Assembly (NCBI GenBank): GCA_035772735.1
Contig: JASDFA010000006.1
Location: 13,782,001 to 13,846,000, forward strand
DNA length: 64,000 bases
Reading direction: 5' to 3'
Origin: Datura wrightii
Taxonomy: Eukaryota; Streptophyta; Magnoliopsida; Solanales; Solanaceae
Positions 11,522 to 22,845 of the stretch are shown here, one piece after another (position 1 is the first letter of the stretch; each line of letters begins with the position of its first letter). Below the pieces are notes generated by a model. That model saw only the letters and a program-made list of their open reading frames with translations, did no database searches and was not told the DNA's origin. Both the position numbers and the translations under genes were made by a program.

Positions 11522-13296
11522 TGTCATCCTCTTCTTTGGGGGCATAACTGACACATAATGTCACACTGGACCCTGAGCTGACTTAGTCGCACCTATGCAT
11601 CTCTGGGTGCATCCGGTAGCATTAACAAGAAAATAACAGGTATATCTTGGCTTAAAAGAAAGCCCTTGGCGGACAAGGCCGCAATACAACACCTACATGA
11701 GATATTCAGTTGACCCAATAGTTCACACTAAAAAAATACGATCTTATATGACCGACATGACCACTATGCTGTCTAAAATAGACAAAGCTAAAGATAAGTG
11801 TGTATATATATAGGCATACAAGCCATCAAGGCTATTAACTGACAAATCGATGCCTACCTAGAAAATAACGCACATCTATACATCCCCTAGTCTGCAAGCC
11901 TATAAGAGCAAGTATTTGATCGGGACAGGGGCTTGACCTTCTCAAAGCTATACACAAAAAGACAGACAAGCCTCTAATGTAAGGCAACTCCAGAAGGAAG
12001 GAGTTGGCCACACTGCTGAATCTGAACTACTACTGGGGAGGTCTCAGAACCTGTCTATCAGAACCTACAGGCAAGAGTACAACACGTATCGAGTATGTAA
12101 AGCAATAATAACAAATTGAAGTAAAGTTGATAGAATAAACTAAAGATAATTAGCTATAAGAGTCAGAAGTTAACCTATAAAGTTTCACAAATTTGTACTG
12201 TAAACTAATAAGCAATATTCAAACAAGAATATAACCTGATCTCCATAAGTCTAGCAAGTATAAAAAATAAACAATAACCTACCTGGAGCCCCATAAGCCC
12301 TGACAAGTACATCAATATATATATCCCTATAGGTAACACTGTAGCCCCATAAGGAAGTTGTAACTGTAACTAGAGCACACTTAGCTCCTGTGACTGCATC
12401 TGAGCCTTCTGGGCTCCCGTAATCATATTCGAGCTTTTTGGTCTCTTGTAACCGTATTCGAGCCTTCTAGGCTCATATAACTATATTCGAGCCTTCTAGG
12501 TTCTTATAACTATATCTAAGCCTTTTGGACTCCTGTAACTGTATCTGTATCTGAACCTTCTAGGCTCCTGTAACTGTATTTGAGCTTCTTGGGCTCTTGT
12601 AACTGCATCCTAAGTATACAAGGCTCTACTGAGGGTCTGTAATGTCACTTTAGGAATCTAGGAAGTCCGTAAGGGCACCAAACCTTAATATAACTTTGCA
12701 GGCCTCAATATGGTCTCCCTGGAAACTATATAGCTCTTATAAGCAAGAATAGCCCCATAGGCAAGGTACGTTTGCGTATAGCCCTTCTAGGCAACCTATA
12801 CATGGGCATTTGTATGAATAGCTTAAAGACCTTGGCCCAAACATTTAACAACCGATAAGATAGCTAATTAAGCCGTCTTATGATCTATTAAGCTATTTAA
12901 CAAGTAAGATAGTCATTTAAGTGACCTGTATGATAACCTACATGTCGTCGTATGAAGCTACAAGGTAGCTTAACAATAAGTATTTTCATCCTGTAATATA
13001 CCACCTAGCTCATTAGGCAGCCGTTGTGCCGCTAACTTGAAGGTAGAACTACAATATTAAAGTTCTAGCTTTGTAGACGTCAAGATATACGCATCATGAA
13101 CATGAAGTTCGATCACCAAGTTACTCATTATGCTGCCCAAATTAGCAATGCATGCTCAATGGCTAACCACAAAGCCTCTACGACATTGGTAAGGTAGCAA
13201 GATTTCAATAGCTAATCTAAGTGACAACAATCCAAACAAATTACTCTTATGTTGCTTCTAACAAAAGACAAAGCTAAACGTGGCAAGTCCTGATAA
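11522..13296 (-). mobile_element. LTR of a minus-strand gypsy element
   Basis: The LTR begins on the plus strand with TGTCATCC next to the primer site and is non-coding for about 1.8 kb. It shares ordered words with the complete solo LTR at 56512-59291, including a GAGTATGTAAAGCAA word (about 12090 here, about 57167 there), a GATCGG-ACAGG word, and hairpin-forming GAGCC...GGCTC units, so both are members of one diverged family in the same orientation. The outer border is uncertain; a different LTR begins at about 13299. Confidence 0.6.
12359..12616. repeat. Minisatellite of hairpin units inside the LTR
   Basis: About eight imperfect units of roughly 30 bp follow one another. Each has an inner inverted repeat of the form GAGCC-TTCTA-GGCTC followed by a TGTAACTGTATC-like spacer. 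Several units are degraded in the stem. The same palindromic design (GAGTCC-GGAGGACTC and GGGCTC-GCT-GAGCCC) occurs at 57572-57635 in the related solo LTR. Confidence 0.75.
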
Positions 13297-13298
13297 AG

Positions 13299-13460
13299 GA
13301 TTTGACACCCAATTTTGACTCTTCATATTTTTAATTAATTATTTAAGCTTCTAATTTTAAACAAATAAAATAAATATTTATAAATGTTTGAAGATATTTC
13401 TAAACAATTTTTGATGATATTTTGCCATTTTATTTGGCAAAATATGCTAAATATCTACAT

Positions 13461-13501
<41 letters not shown>

Positions 13502-13760
13502 TCATGTCAAAATAAGTGTTTTATTTAAGTAACGTATTCTAAAATATCAACTCCAGTTCATTTATAATTTCAATACTATAATTGACCAATTTTTTAAAAT
13601 AAATATTTTATATTTTTAATTTCGAAAGCTTAATTAATTAATAATGTATTTAATTTTAAAGAGTGGTATGATTTTTATAATTCAAGTGATTTTAATTTTT
13701 AATAGTTAGTGCTATTTTATTAATAAAATGGCTTTAATTTGAATTACAATTATAGCTACA
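13299..13760 (+). mobile_element. Fragment of an Ogre/Tat-type LTR start
   Basis: TTGACACCCAATTTTGACT at about 13302 matches the outer LTR terminus of the Ogre at the right of this window (reverse complement of the end at 63784 reads TGTTGACACCCAATTTTGAC). AT-rich sequence and a dinucleotide run follow, as in that LTR. The first bases are lost and the right limit is approximate. Confidence 0.5.
13461..13501. repeat. Compound (TG)n(TA)n microsatellite
   Basis: Seven TG repeats run directly into about thirteen TA repeats. It lies within the Ogre-like LTR fragment, and AT repeats occupy comparable places in the Ogre LTRs near 62326 and 63718. Confidence 0.95.
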
Positions 13761-14332
13761 ATTAAGGACAAAGTCGCCCACATTTAAATCCTACTCGGCG
13801 ATCCATGAATTGAACTAAGAGATTAGTTTGTTATTCAAGTTTTGTTTCAAATGTGTACCTGAATCTATCTTGTTATGAGTTGTAGATTAGTTTGTTACCC
13901 AATCTATTACAAAGTGCTATGTCAAATCACTAACTTATTGAGATAATTCCTGTGGAATATATGATCATTCGAAACAACTTCCTCATTCCCTTTTATTTTG
14001 ATTTTTTTTTTAAGCTAGTGCAGTCGCTTGAATATTCTTGGCCTGAGAATGTGCAAAGATCTGTGCTGTGTCATGTTACTAGTTTGATGAAAATCAGTAA
14101 AAATGTTTATTATCTCCACTTTCATCCTGTCCCTCTGTTTTGTCTCTATTTCTCACTCAATACATGGCTGTGAATGTATAATATGTGTGTACTTGAATGG
14201 TTAGCAGTCCTTACTAAATTGCAGTAACGAGGAAATGTATATATATGAGTTCAAACCGCTTAAACGCGATTAAATGCAAAGGGCCATTTCTCTTTACTGG
14301 TAGACTTCTATGTGCCTAGATGATGTGAATGT
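13761..14332. other. Unassigned intergenic sequence
   Basis: No element border or gene recognised. A 73-codon open stretch at 13952-14173 has no family features and is probably chance. Confidence 0.45.
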
Positions 14333-16545
14333 TTAGTCAACTAAAAGGATTTTTGATTAGTCGATTGAGTTTCTGCAGTAAATGTTAGCACAGATAAATC
14401 AAAGAGAAGATAAGAGCATGAATATAAATGAAGTGGAGATTTATACTGGTTCGGATCACCAGAATGATGTCTGGTCCAGTCCCCTTGGATTACAAGGGTT
14501 CCTTAGAGCTTAGGATGAAATTGAGATTACAAATGGGGTTTCACAAACATTTTTGATGAGTGGTGATTTTGAGAGATTGATACAACCTCTACTTGTATAT
14601 CTACCTAACTCTTTTGTTTCTTTTGATCTCACTAATAACTCTTTGCAAATTATAATATTTGAATAAGACTAGAATGGTCAGGTTGATCAAGTGAAGTTGC
14701 ACACCCTTTCTTAGTCTTCTGAATCCTTTTAAAGGGCTTGTGAGATGCTCTTGAGAAGGTAGTAAGATCAATTCCTTAATCTTGGTTGATAACTTTTTAA
14801 GGGATAACTCAAGAGACTTTGCTCAATCAATTTTCTTTGATACGATTGAGGAGATGATTGATATCTTCGACTAATTTGGACGCCTTGCTCTTATGGATTT
14901 TGGCAGATTTTTCTTCCTTCTGGGAACGATAAAGAATTATCTTCCTTTGACAGTTGTTGATGCCTTCCGTGAATCAGCTTGCTGGAGTCCATTTGATTTG
15001 TGATCTTTTTGGATCTTTTTGCCCTGGCGAATTTGAGTAGATTTATTTCCTTGTGGAGTTGCCGAGATTTGATCTTCCAAGGACATTGGCTAATTTTCTC
15101 CGTGAATGTTGCTGAAGCTTCTTTTTGTCTTGAACACCCATGTTGAATCCTTCCATGATTAATGCTATCCTTTTTGATTTCTGCTAGGTTGGCTTTCCAT
15201 CTTTATGGCTCATTCATGAGGTTCTTTTTTGTGCTACTAAGTCAGTCTGTTGATGAGTCAACTTATCCTGTATTAATTTGTCATCATTAAAATAGTTTAA
15301 AGAATTTTAGTTCAACAATCTCCCCCTTATTGATGATGACACATTAAGAGGTATGACATAGAGAGACTTCTCTAAATAATAGGATTTTGCAAGTTCTTCC
15401 CCCTCACGTGATGCACTTTATTTTTCTTGGGGTGAATTTAAAACTAAATAAACAAAAGTATATTTAGTCGACTAACAAGATTGATCAGTCGACTGAGTTC
15501 CTACAAAAAATATTAGCACAGATAAATCAAAGAGAAGATAAGAGCATGAATATAAACGACACAGAGATTTATACTAGTTTGGATGGTGCCTAGTCTAATC
15601 CCCTTGAACTACAAGGTTCTCTTATAGCTTAGGATGAAATTGAGATTACAGAGAGAGTTTCACCTACCGTTTTGATGAGTGGTGATTTTGAGAAATTGAT
15701 ACAACCTCTACTTCTATATCTACCTAACTCTTTTCTTTCTTTTGATCTCACTGATAACTCTTTGACAATTACAATGATTGAATAAGACTAGAATAGTTAG
15801 GTTGATCAAGTGAAGTTGCACACCTTTTTTGAGTCTTTTGAATCCATTTAAAGGACTCGTGAGATGCTCTTGAGAAGTTAGTAAGATCAATTCCTTTGAT
15901 CTTGGTTGATAGCTCTTTAAGGGATAACCCAAGGAATTTTGCTCAATCAATTTTCTTTGATATAATTGAGGAGATGATTGGTATCTTCGACTAATTTGGA
16001 TGCCTTGATTTTGTGGGTTTGGCAGATTTTTCTTCCTTCTAGGGGTGATAAAGAATGATCTTCCTTTTACATTTGTTGTGCCTTTCGTGAATCTTGCCGG
16101 AGTCAATTTGATTTGCGATCTTTTTGAATCTTTTTACCCTGACGAATTTGAGCAGATTTATTTACTTGTGGAGACACTGAGATTTGATCTTTCAAAGATT
16201 TAGCTAATTTTCTCCGTGAATGTTGGTGAAGCTTCTTTTTGTCTTGCATGCCCATGTTGAATCCCTCCATGATCGATGTTATCCTTTATGATTTTTGCCA
16301 GATTGACTTTCCATCTTTATGGCTCATTTGAGAGGTTCTTTTTGTGCTGCTAAGTCAGTTTGTTGATGAGTCATCTTATCCTGCATTAATTTATCATTAT
16401 TAAAATAAAATTTAATATTTTTAGTTCAGTAGTCTTCTCCTTTTCGATGATGACACATTAAGAGGTATAACATAGAAAGAATTCCCTGAATAATAGGATT
16501 TTGCAAGTTCCTCTTCCTCACTTGATGCACTTTGTTTTTCTTGAT
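14333..16545 (-). mobile_element. Tandem Copia LTR-internal-LTR-internal array
   Basis: Two diverged direct copies with a period of about 1.12 kb are visible. LTR copy A runs about 14333-15317 and copy B about 15463-16432. Both begin with a TAGTCRACTAA word, share GATAAATCAAAGAGAAGATAA, then a TTTATACTGGTTCGG-like word. Copy A ends TTTAGTTCAACA, so the element reads on the minus strand with LTR start TGTTGAACTAAA. Right of each LTR is a short internal 3' piece. At 15318-15332 the minus strand reads CAATAAGGGGGAGAT, a classic Copia polypurine tract; the copy at 16433 is degraded. The pol genes are gone. Minus-strand open frames at 15720-16106 and 16421-16707 are chance frames in LTR sequence. 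Confidence 0.7.
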
Positions 16546-16601
16546 GACTTCTGATAATTCTTGATGCTTTGAAGAACATATAAATACTAGAATATGTACT
16601 A

Positions 16602-16875
16602 CCACTACAATATTTTTGGCTTTTAGCCACCCTTGTAAAGTGTGGCTTAAACTAGCAAAAAATGTGGCCTTTGTTCTAAGGTTATACTTTTTGACTTTAG
16701 GCAACACTTTTTCGGTGGTGGTCTAAAGAGGTGTAACCTTTGGCTTTAGGCCACGCTTTTCAAGTGTTGCCATAGAAGCTACGCTTGACAAGCGTGACCA
16801 ATGAGGTACAAAGGCCACGCTTCGCAGCATCTGATTAGTTACACTTTTATTTGATAAAAATACGCTTTCAAGCGT

Positions 16876-16914
<39 letters not shown>

Positions 16915-17110
16915 TTATTGTCCGAGCTTTAAAAGCATAACCTTTTATACCTATCCTACAACAACACTTATAAAGTGTAACCTTTTCTTATGTACATACC
17001 ACAATTTATAATCAGTAAGCCACATAATTAATGTCCCTATAGCCACACTTTTGAAGTGTGGCAATGTTGTCTATAATTTTATAGCCACAATTTCTAATTA
17101 AAAATAATAA
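16602..17110. mobile_element. CACTA-like transposon end with subterminal repeats
   Basis: CACTACAATATTTTTGGC at 16607 resembles the CACTACAA terminus of plant CACTA elements. The next 450 bp contains about ten copies of a short inverted word of the type CCACRCTT-n-AAGYGTGG in both orientations, the usual subterminal binding repeats of this superfamily. No matching right end was found in the window; it may lie beyond 64000 because retrotransposons have inserted downstream. A 36-bp T run at 16878-16913 interrupts the repeats. Confidence 0.5.
16878..16913. repeat. Poly(T) tract of 36 bases
   Basis: Uninterrupted T homopolymer directly after one subterminal repeat (CAAGCGTGG). It could be the tail of a minus-strand retroposon or simple slippage. 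Confidence 0.95.
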
Positions 17111-19345
17111 TTTTTTTTGCATATATTCACTAATCACATTATTATATGTATATATAAATGATCTCAAGCACCAAATTAGCTAATAAATAAGTCAAATGTA
17201 TATATTTGCAATAAACTTGGAAAAACAACATATCTTTTAGTACACATAGTTAGAAAGCAATATTTTAAACATCTGTGCTAGAAATAAATTTCACAAAACA
17301 AAATGTATTTAAAAATATATCATAAATAGTTCAAAAAACTCTTTCTCGTTTACTTCAATAGATCGAGTTGACTTGTGACCACCATTCAAATTCGATTACC
17401 CGCATTTCCCTATACATTCAAATTGAAATTAAAAATTAGAAATAAAATCATGTTCAACATTACATGACTAATCATCCTATGAGAGCTTTGGAAGAGGAGG
17501 AACAACACGAATCATGATGGAATAATCAATTTTGATAAACTAGTACATTAAGTAAATACCAACATATATATGGCAGTATTAGCAAGTTTATGAACAAGTA
17601 ATGCAATGAGCTTTCTTCAATAATGTATTAATATTTTAAAATCAAGTATCCTAGAAGGCAGAATATATTTACAGAAACATAAAAATCATATTTTTTAATT
17701 ATGTCTATAAATATTTTAAAACTGATACAAATTGAGGAGTCATAGCAGTTATAGAAGTAATGCAATGATCTATTAAAGAATGATAGTATGAACTAGAAAG
17801 AAACACACAAAAATTTTGATAACACCAAAATCAATAAAGACTTGGAAAAATTATGAACTACTAGCACTTGTGTCTAACAATCTGAACCTGTATTTTAATG
17901 CCCATGCCATTGAGATACTATTTAGCAAAACTACACTTTGGATTGTTGATCATTAAATTACAGCTAGACAATAGGACAATAAAGAAAAGCACAAAACTTA
18001 AAGAAAAGAGGATTTACAGACAAAAATAACAGACCAACAAAACTAACCCCAATTGAGTCAAATTACCTAATTCTTACCATTACCATCTTCGATGGCTTTA
18101 CCTACAACAACTATGAACTTTTTGTACATGTACATTTAATACTCTGCTCATTTGTCATGTGTTGTTTTTAACCACCAAACCACCATATTGTCTGCCTCAT
18201 GGCCCCAAATTCACAAGATTTAGATCCATTGGCCGGCAGCAACACAAGTAAGTGTCCACAAAAAAAAAATGCATCCTTGATTACAATAATCCAAGTGAAT
18301 AATTTATTAGCTGATTATTGTACTGGTAAAATTGTACAATGTTGTTGTAAGAAATTTATTACTAGCAGTAGCATGTTGCATAATTTTGTGCAGTTGATAT
18401 TAAACATGCACATTATTATGATGAAGAGATTCAATTTGGTCCCTGGCTCCTAAACACATACGTAAAGTGAATTTTTTTATCATCCTTTTTCAGTCCAGTA
18501 GTTGTTTTTCAAGCTTTTCCAAATTCTAATAAATGACAAAAATTTCTTACATCAAAGAAATTTAGACTTAACATATTAAAACTACCATAACAAGATTATG
18601 GATAGAGCTGAAAGCATAACGTAAGCGACATAGTTATTCAAACAACACTCTAGAGTTAATGGTTTTGTGTCACCTAGTGACAAAATAAACCAACAAAGAA
18701 AATCAACCTTAATTTTTCTGAGACTACATAATACCTTGTTTTTTTTTTCCAGAGTTCATCATACTACTAATTATTTTTCATTAATGAGCTTATCTGCAGT
18801 TTGTAATCATGCTTCATTCCAATCCCAAGTCGGAAAGAAAAAGAAGAAAAGACAGACCTATATAAAGCTCTAGCTTCATTAAGGCAAGATATCTACACAC
18901 TTCTGATTCTACTTTATCTCAAGTACAACATTATAACAAAAAGATAACTTGTGATGGCTAAATTCAGTGTTTAACATATTACTGCATTATTACTTTTAGG
19001 AATCATGAAAGCACTTAATTCTGTAACTATGACTTGAAGTAAAGGTTTTAAAATACAAAGTCATAGCATCCTCAAATAAGATGGAATAGCAAGGAGATAT
19101 TCATGTATCAAAATCATAAACAAGAGGACCAAAATATGAGCCACTTGCTTTTGTAAACATTTAACATCTATTTTATTCACTTTAAAAATTAACAAATTCT
19201 TATTCCCAAGGAATTAATACTTATTCAAGTTTCTGTCCAATTTTCTCATGTAAATCAAAAGGACAACAGCGGATGAACCAGCATTTGACAATCCATACCC
19301 AATATTAACATTGAGGTGAAGCATTAATCAAATAGAAAAACTAAC
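17111..19345. other. AT-rich sequence between the CACTA-like end and captured exons
   Basis: No gene family was recognised here on either strand. Open stretches at 18199-18453 and 18667-18873 are AT-rich with lysine runs and no domain features. If the DNA is one captured host segment on the minus strand, the terminal HD2 exons with a C2H2 finger should lie here, but I could not find them. Confidence 0.45.
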
Positions 19346-19590
19346 CTATCTTTTGAGGAGTTGCAAATTTTGTCTTTTTATCGGGAACAGGTGTTTTTGC
19401 AGCTGAATCTGCAGGTCTCTTTTTGCTAGGTTCAGCCTAAAAGAGAAGAATGAACTAGGTAGTGTTATCCCACCTTCCTACTTAAGAAATTTAGGTGAAA
19501 AGAGAAGAGCAACAAGTATAAGCTACCTTCTTTGATGTCTCCCTCCTCACTCTCATCAGACTGACGTTCATCATTATCACCTTCTTTATC
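19346..19590 (-). pseudogene. Two-exon fragment of an HD2-type histone deacetylase (HDT)
   Basis: On the minus strand exon 19590-19527 is followed by exon 19436-19346. Both are bounded by intact splice signals (CTTTAG before and GTAGCT after the first; CTTTTAG before and GTTAGT after the second). The first encodes an acidic run (D-N-D-E-R-Q-S-D-E-S-E-E), the second A-E-P-S-K-K-R-P-A-D-S-A-A-K-T-P-V-P and A-T-P-Q-K. This acid-then-KKRPA-ATPQK order is diagnostic of plant nucleolar HD2 proteins. The second exon ends in phase 1 at the usual QKT/DGKK position. One extra base in a GAGGAGGGAGA stretch shifts the frame in the first exon, so the two parts no longer read through. N-terminal domain, long acidic tail and zinc finger are absent. 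It is interpreted as a captured or duplicated gene piece, not a working gene. Confidence 0.7.
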
Positions 19591-19619
19591 CTAAAGATAG
19601 AATACAAAACGATGGAAGC

Positions 19620-21159
19620 TATAACACCCTAAAAGGCCCTAAGATCAAACCTAAGAACTGAAATGAAGAAATTAGAAAAAGTTATACCAGGTCACAGAAC
19701 GAGTCGTGAAGTGACTCATTGTATGACTTGACGATTCGTTAAGTGAACTGTCCTGTGTGCATCAGTTGGTAAAAAGCTGGGATCTCCTGGGCGCTTAACG
19801 AGTTGGGGGATGAGTCATGATGCCAGTTCACAACTCGTCAAGCGAGTCGTTATCTTGGAAGGGTGGTTGGATGGAAAATTTTCAATAGTAATAACGAGTT
19901 GAGGTGACGGGACGCCGTGTCACCTAACAACTTGTTAGGTGATTTGTTTGGTGTGATGGATGGATGACAACCTGAAGCTCAGAGAGACTTAATGAGTTGT
20001 GGGATAAGCTGTTAGTTGCATGACGAATCATTTGGGGACCCGTTAATTGGAGGTCCAAAAAACTTAGAATTTCTTCCCAGAGACGAGTGGAAACAATGAC
20101 TCATTGGTTCACCTAATGGGTCATTGTTCCCATCCGTTATCCAGTCCGAGTGATTGGGATTTTAGACCCAGGACCAACTACTGGTCACAATGAGTTGTGG
20201 TCTCAACCAATGATTTATTGTGTGACTCATTGGGTCCCGACAGGTAGTTTTTCAAAGTTCTTCTCTGGGGAATTTTTGTAACTTCTCTCTATTTTAATGC
20301 CTAAGCTACGTCATTTTAGGATTATATTTCATAGATTTAGAGGGATGCACGACATTCCTCTCTCATTCTTACCTCACACTCTTAGAATTCCTCCGTGAAA
20401 ACTCAGACATAAAGTGCCAAGCAAGAACAAGGGTTTCAGTTTCTTCTCAAATTCTCGAGGATTTTCTTACGGGGAATCTTCTCCGGGTATATGGGATTCC
20501 AACAAGGAAATTTATTTCACCCTTGATTAAATCCGTTATATAAATCTTATGAGTTTCAGCCCTCTAGAAGATTGAAACTAGTTTTATCAGTCAGCTTATG
20601 AATTTCTTCCTTTATAATTTTTTAAGTTTTTCCAAGATTATTACCAATTATAACTCATGTCTTGGTTTCATTTACACAATATGTATTTTATCTCTAGTCT
20701 TTAACATGGAATGAAATTTCATGATTTAGAATCCAGATATAAATATTGCTTTATTAAGATAGTTTTAGTTGAATTATGAATGCTAGCACACTTGAATGAA
20801 AGTTAATGCCTTAGTATGTTTAGTCTCAATGTTTCAATCAATACTCAGTATTCTTTAGAAATGTCAACTGCTCCTTTTGACTTTTATCAGTTTATTGAGG
20901 AACTCAGTAATTTCAATTTAGTGGTCATTCTTTAGACTGTTGCGATACTTTCAGATAAAGCAGCTCTGACGAGTCTTAGAACATAGTTTCTTTCGGGTCC
21001 TTAGACTCTATGAACACTTCAAGATAAATAGTTCTGACCAAAAACTTAGGACATCAGTTCGAGCTATCAGCATAGTTAGACACAGTTAGGATTTTCAGTG
21101 GGAGTAGTAGTTATCACTAAGCGATCTAGGGTTCAGCGCATCCAGCTTCCTAGGACTAC
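19620..21159 (+). mobile_element. Tekay 5' LTR, first part
   Basis: Aligns by eye along its whole length with 37882-39430 of the 3' LTR. It starts TATAACACCC and contains many ACGAGTCGT-like words between 19690 and 20240. It is cut at 21159 by the Athila element; the duplicated target ACTAC is at 21155-21159. No open reading frame of interest. Confidence 0.85.
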
Positions 21160-22715
21160 TGATGTGTCGTGATTTTACGACACTTTCGACGCTTAAAATC
21201 AAGAAATTATGCACATTCCAGGTACGTTTATATGGGTATAAGGTGTTTTGTGCTTAATGTGCAAGAAAACAGGTCTGGAAGTGAATTTGGTTGAATTAAT
21301 GATAAAAACAACAGAAAGGTGACTGCGAGGCACTTAACGAGTCATTGACAGTAAGCATGACCAGTCAGTTGAAGCGTTGGCAAAAAGATGAAGTTTTGAA
21401 AAAGTGAAACAGTGCACCTGGTAACAAGTCGTGAGGTTAACCGTTAGAATTTGAAGAGAAAAGTTCAACCAAGTGTCCAGTGAAGTTGACGACAGACATC
21501 ACGAGTCGTCACCTGAAGGAACGACTCGTTGGCAAGCTACTGGAACCATCCCTTAAGTGCACTGGATTTTCTAAGGAATTATACCACGAGGGACCTAACG
21601 ACTCATGCTAAGGCACAACGAGTCGTTAGGTGACCCATTGCCAAGCCTGGGTACGTTGCTGAGGACGACTGATTTGAGCAAGGAACAAATCGTCAGAGGA
21701 CTGAACGATCCGTCACCTAGCCCATCGCCACTGCCGACCTAGTTTCCATATTTATTTAGGAAAAGGATTTCTTGGTATTATAAATACCCAATTTTAGGTT
21801 TATTTTGAGAGACGATTCTGAGAGGATTTCTGGAAGGATCCGATTTTGAGAGAGGATCTTGAACGATATTGTGAGGATATTCTTGAGAGAATTTTCATAC
21901 AATTGTTCTTGATTCAAGAAACAAAAGCAATATTGGAATATTATTCAATCTACTTGGTTTTTATTCTACAATACTTTGTAAGTTGCAATTATGATTTCTT
22001 CTATATTTTGTGATTGCAATAACACAAACATGAGTAGCTAAACCCATAAACTAGGTTTGTGGGAACCAAGATGAATTAACACACATAGGTAAAAATACCT
22101 AGTGATTCTTGAACGGGGTTTTATGCATGTATTGTTTTTCCCTTCGTTTTGATTGATTCTTGACGGTTGCAAACGTTAGGACTTGCCTTATTCTTATTTA
22201 TCGGATCAAGGAAGTAAAGAATGGGAAAAGGGATTTATGGAGATTTGAGGCTACCAACCATCATCTAATAGATTGAACTTGTCTGGGGATAGCTAATCTA
22301 ATATTAAAGGTAAGGGTCAACTAAAATATACCCGTATACAGATCAAGTTGTGTGGTGAAAATCATCTAGATAAGGGACCAAACATTTAGGTGAACCTAAC
22401 TTACCAATTTGCATGTTAAACACCTGAATAGATCACTAGTGTATAAGCCTCGTTGGTTATGAAATCTCGGGGAACACAATCCTTGTCTAGTCATAAATTG
22501 AATACAAATCAAACTTAATACAAGCATTCATTAATTTTACTTTTGTCATTATTCTATATTTTCGCCCCTTTGGAATTAAGTTAATCAATAGTAACAGTTA
22601 TTCGCATTAACCTAAGTTCTTACCATATTCCCTGTGGGATCGACCTCAATCTTCGTTGGGTTCTATATTTGACAATCGACTGCTTATATACCAATTGCGA
22701 GGTGTAATTTGAGCA
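21160..22715 (+). mobile_element. Athila 5' LTR
   Basis: 1,556 bp, starting TGATGTGTCGTGATTTTACG and ending GAGCA just before the primer site. It shares its whole length with 30543-32122. It carries exact ACGAGTCGT at 21501 and 21618 and ACGACTCGT at 21521. Confidence 0.88.
21779..21786 (+). promoter_or_regulatory. TATA box of the Athila LTR
   Basis: TATAAATA lies about 620 bp into the 5' LTR. The matching place in the 3' LTR (about 31182) has lost some 22 bp including this box, between two GGT(A) words. It is the best candidate start signal for element transcription. Confidence 0.5.
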
Positions 22716-22719
22716 ACTT

Positions 22720-22737
22720 TGGCGCCGTTGCCGGGGA
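22720..22737 (+). promoter_or_regulatory. Athila primer-binding site, tRNA-Asp type
   Basis: TGGCGCCGTTGCCGGGGA, four bases after the LTR end, is the site typical of the Athila lineage. Confidence 0.9.
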
Positions 22738-22845
22738 ATACGACTAAGGCTTTTGTTAATTATGTTAACTTTACTATTGGTCCTTATTTCTTTGTTTTAT
22801 TTTTCTTTTGTTGTTTTGGTTGCTTAACAAGTCTTAGGTTTGTGC

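Noticed and set aside
12359..12616. Regularly spaced palindromic repeats resembling a CRISPR array
   Set aside because: The context is a plant LTR, units and spacers are both repetitive and there are no cas genes; it is a minisatellite.
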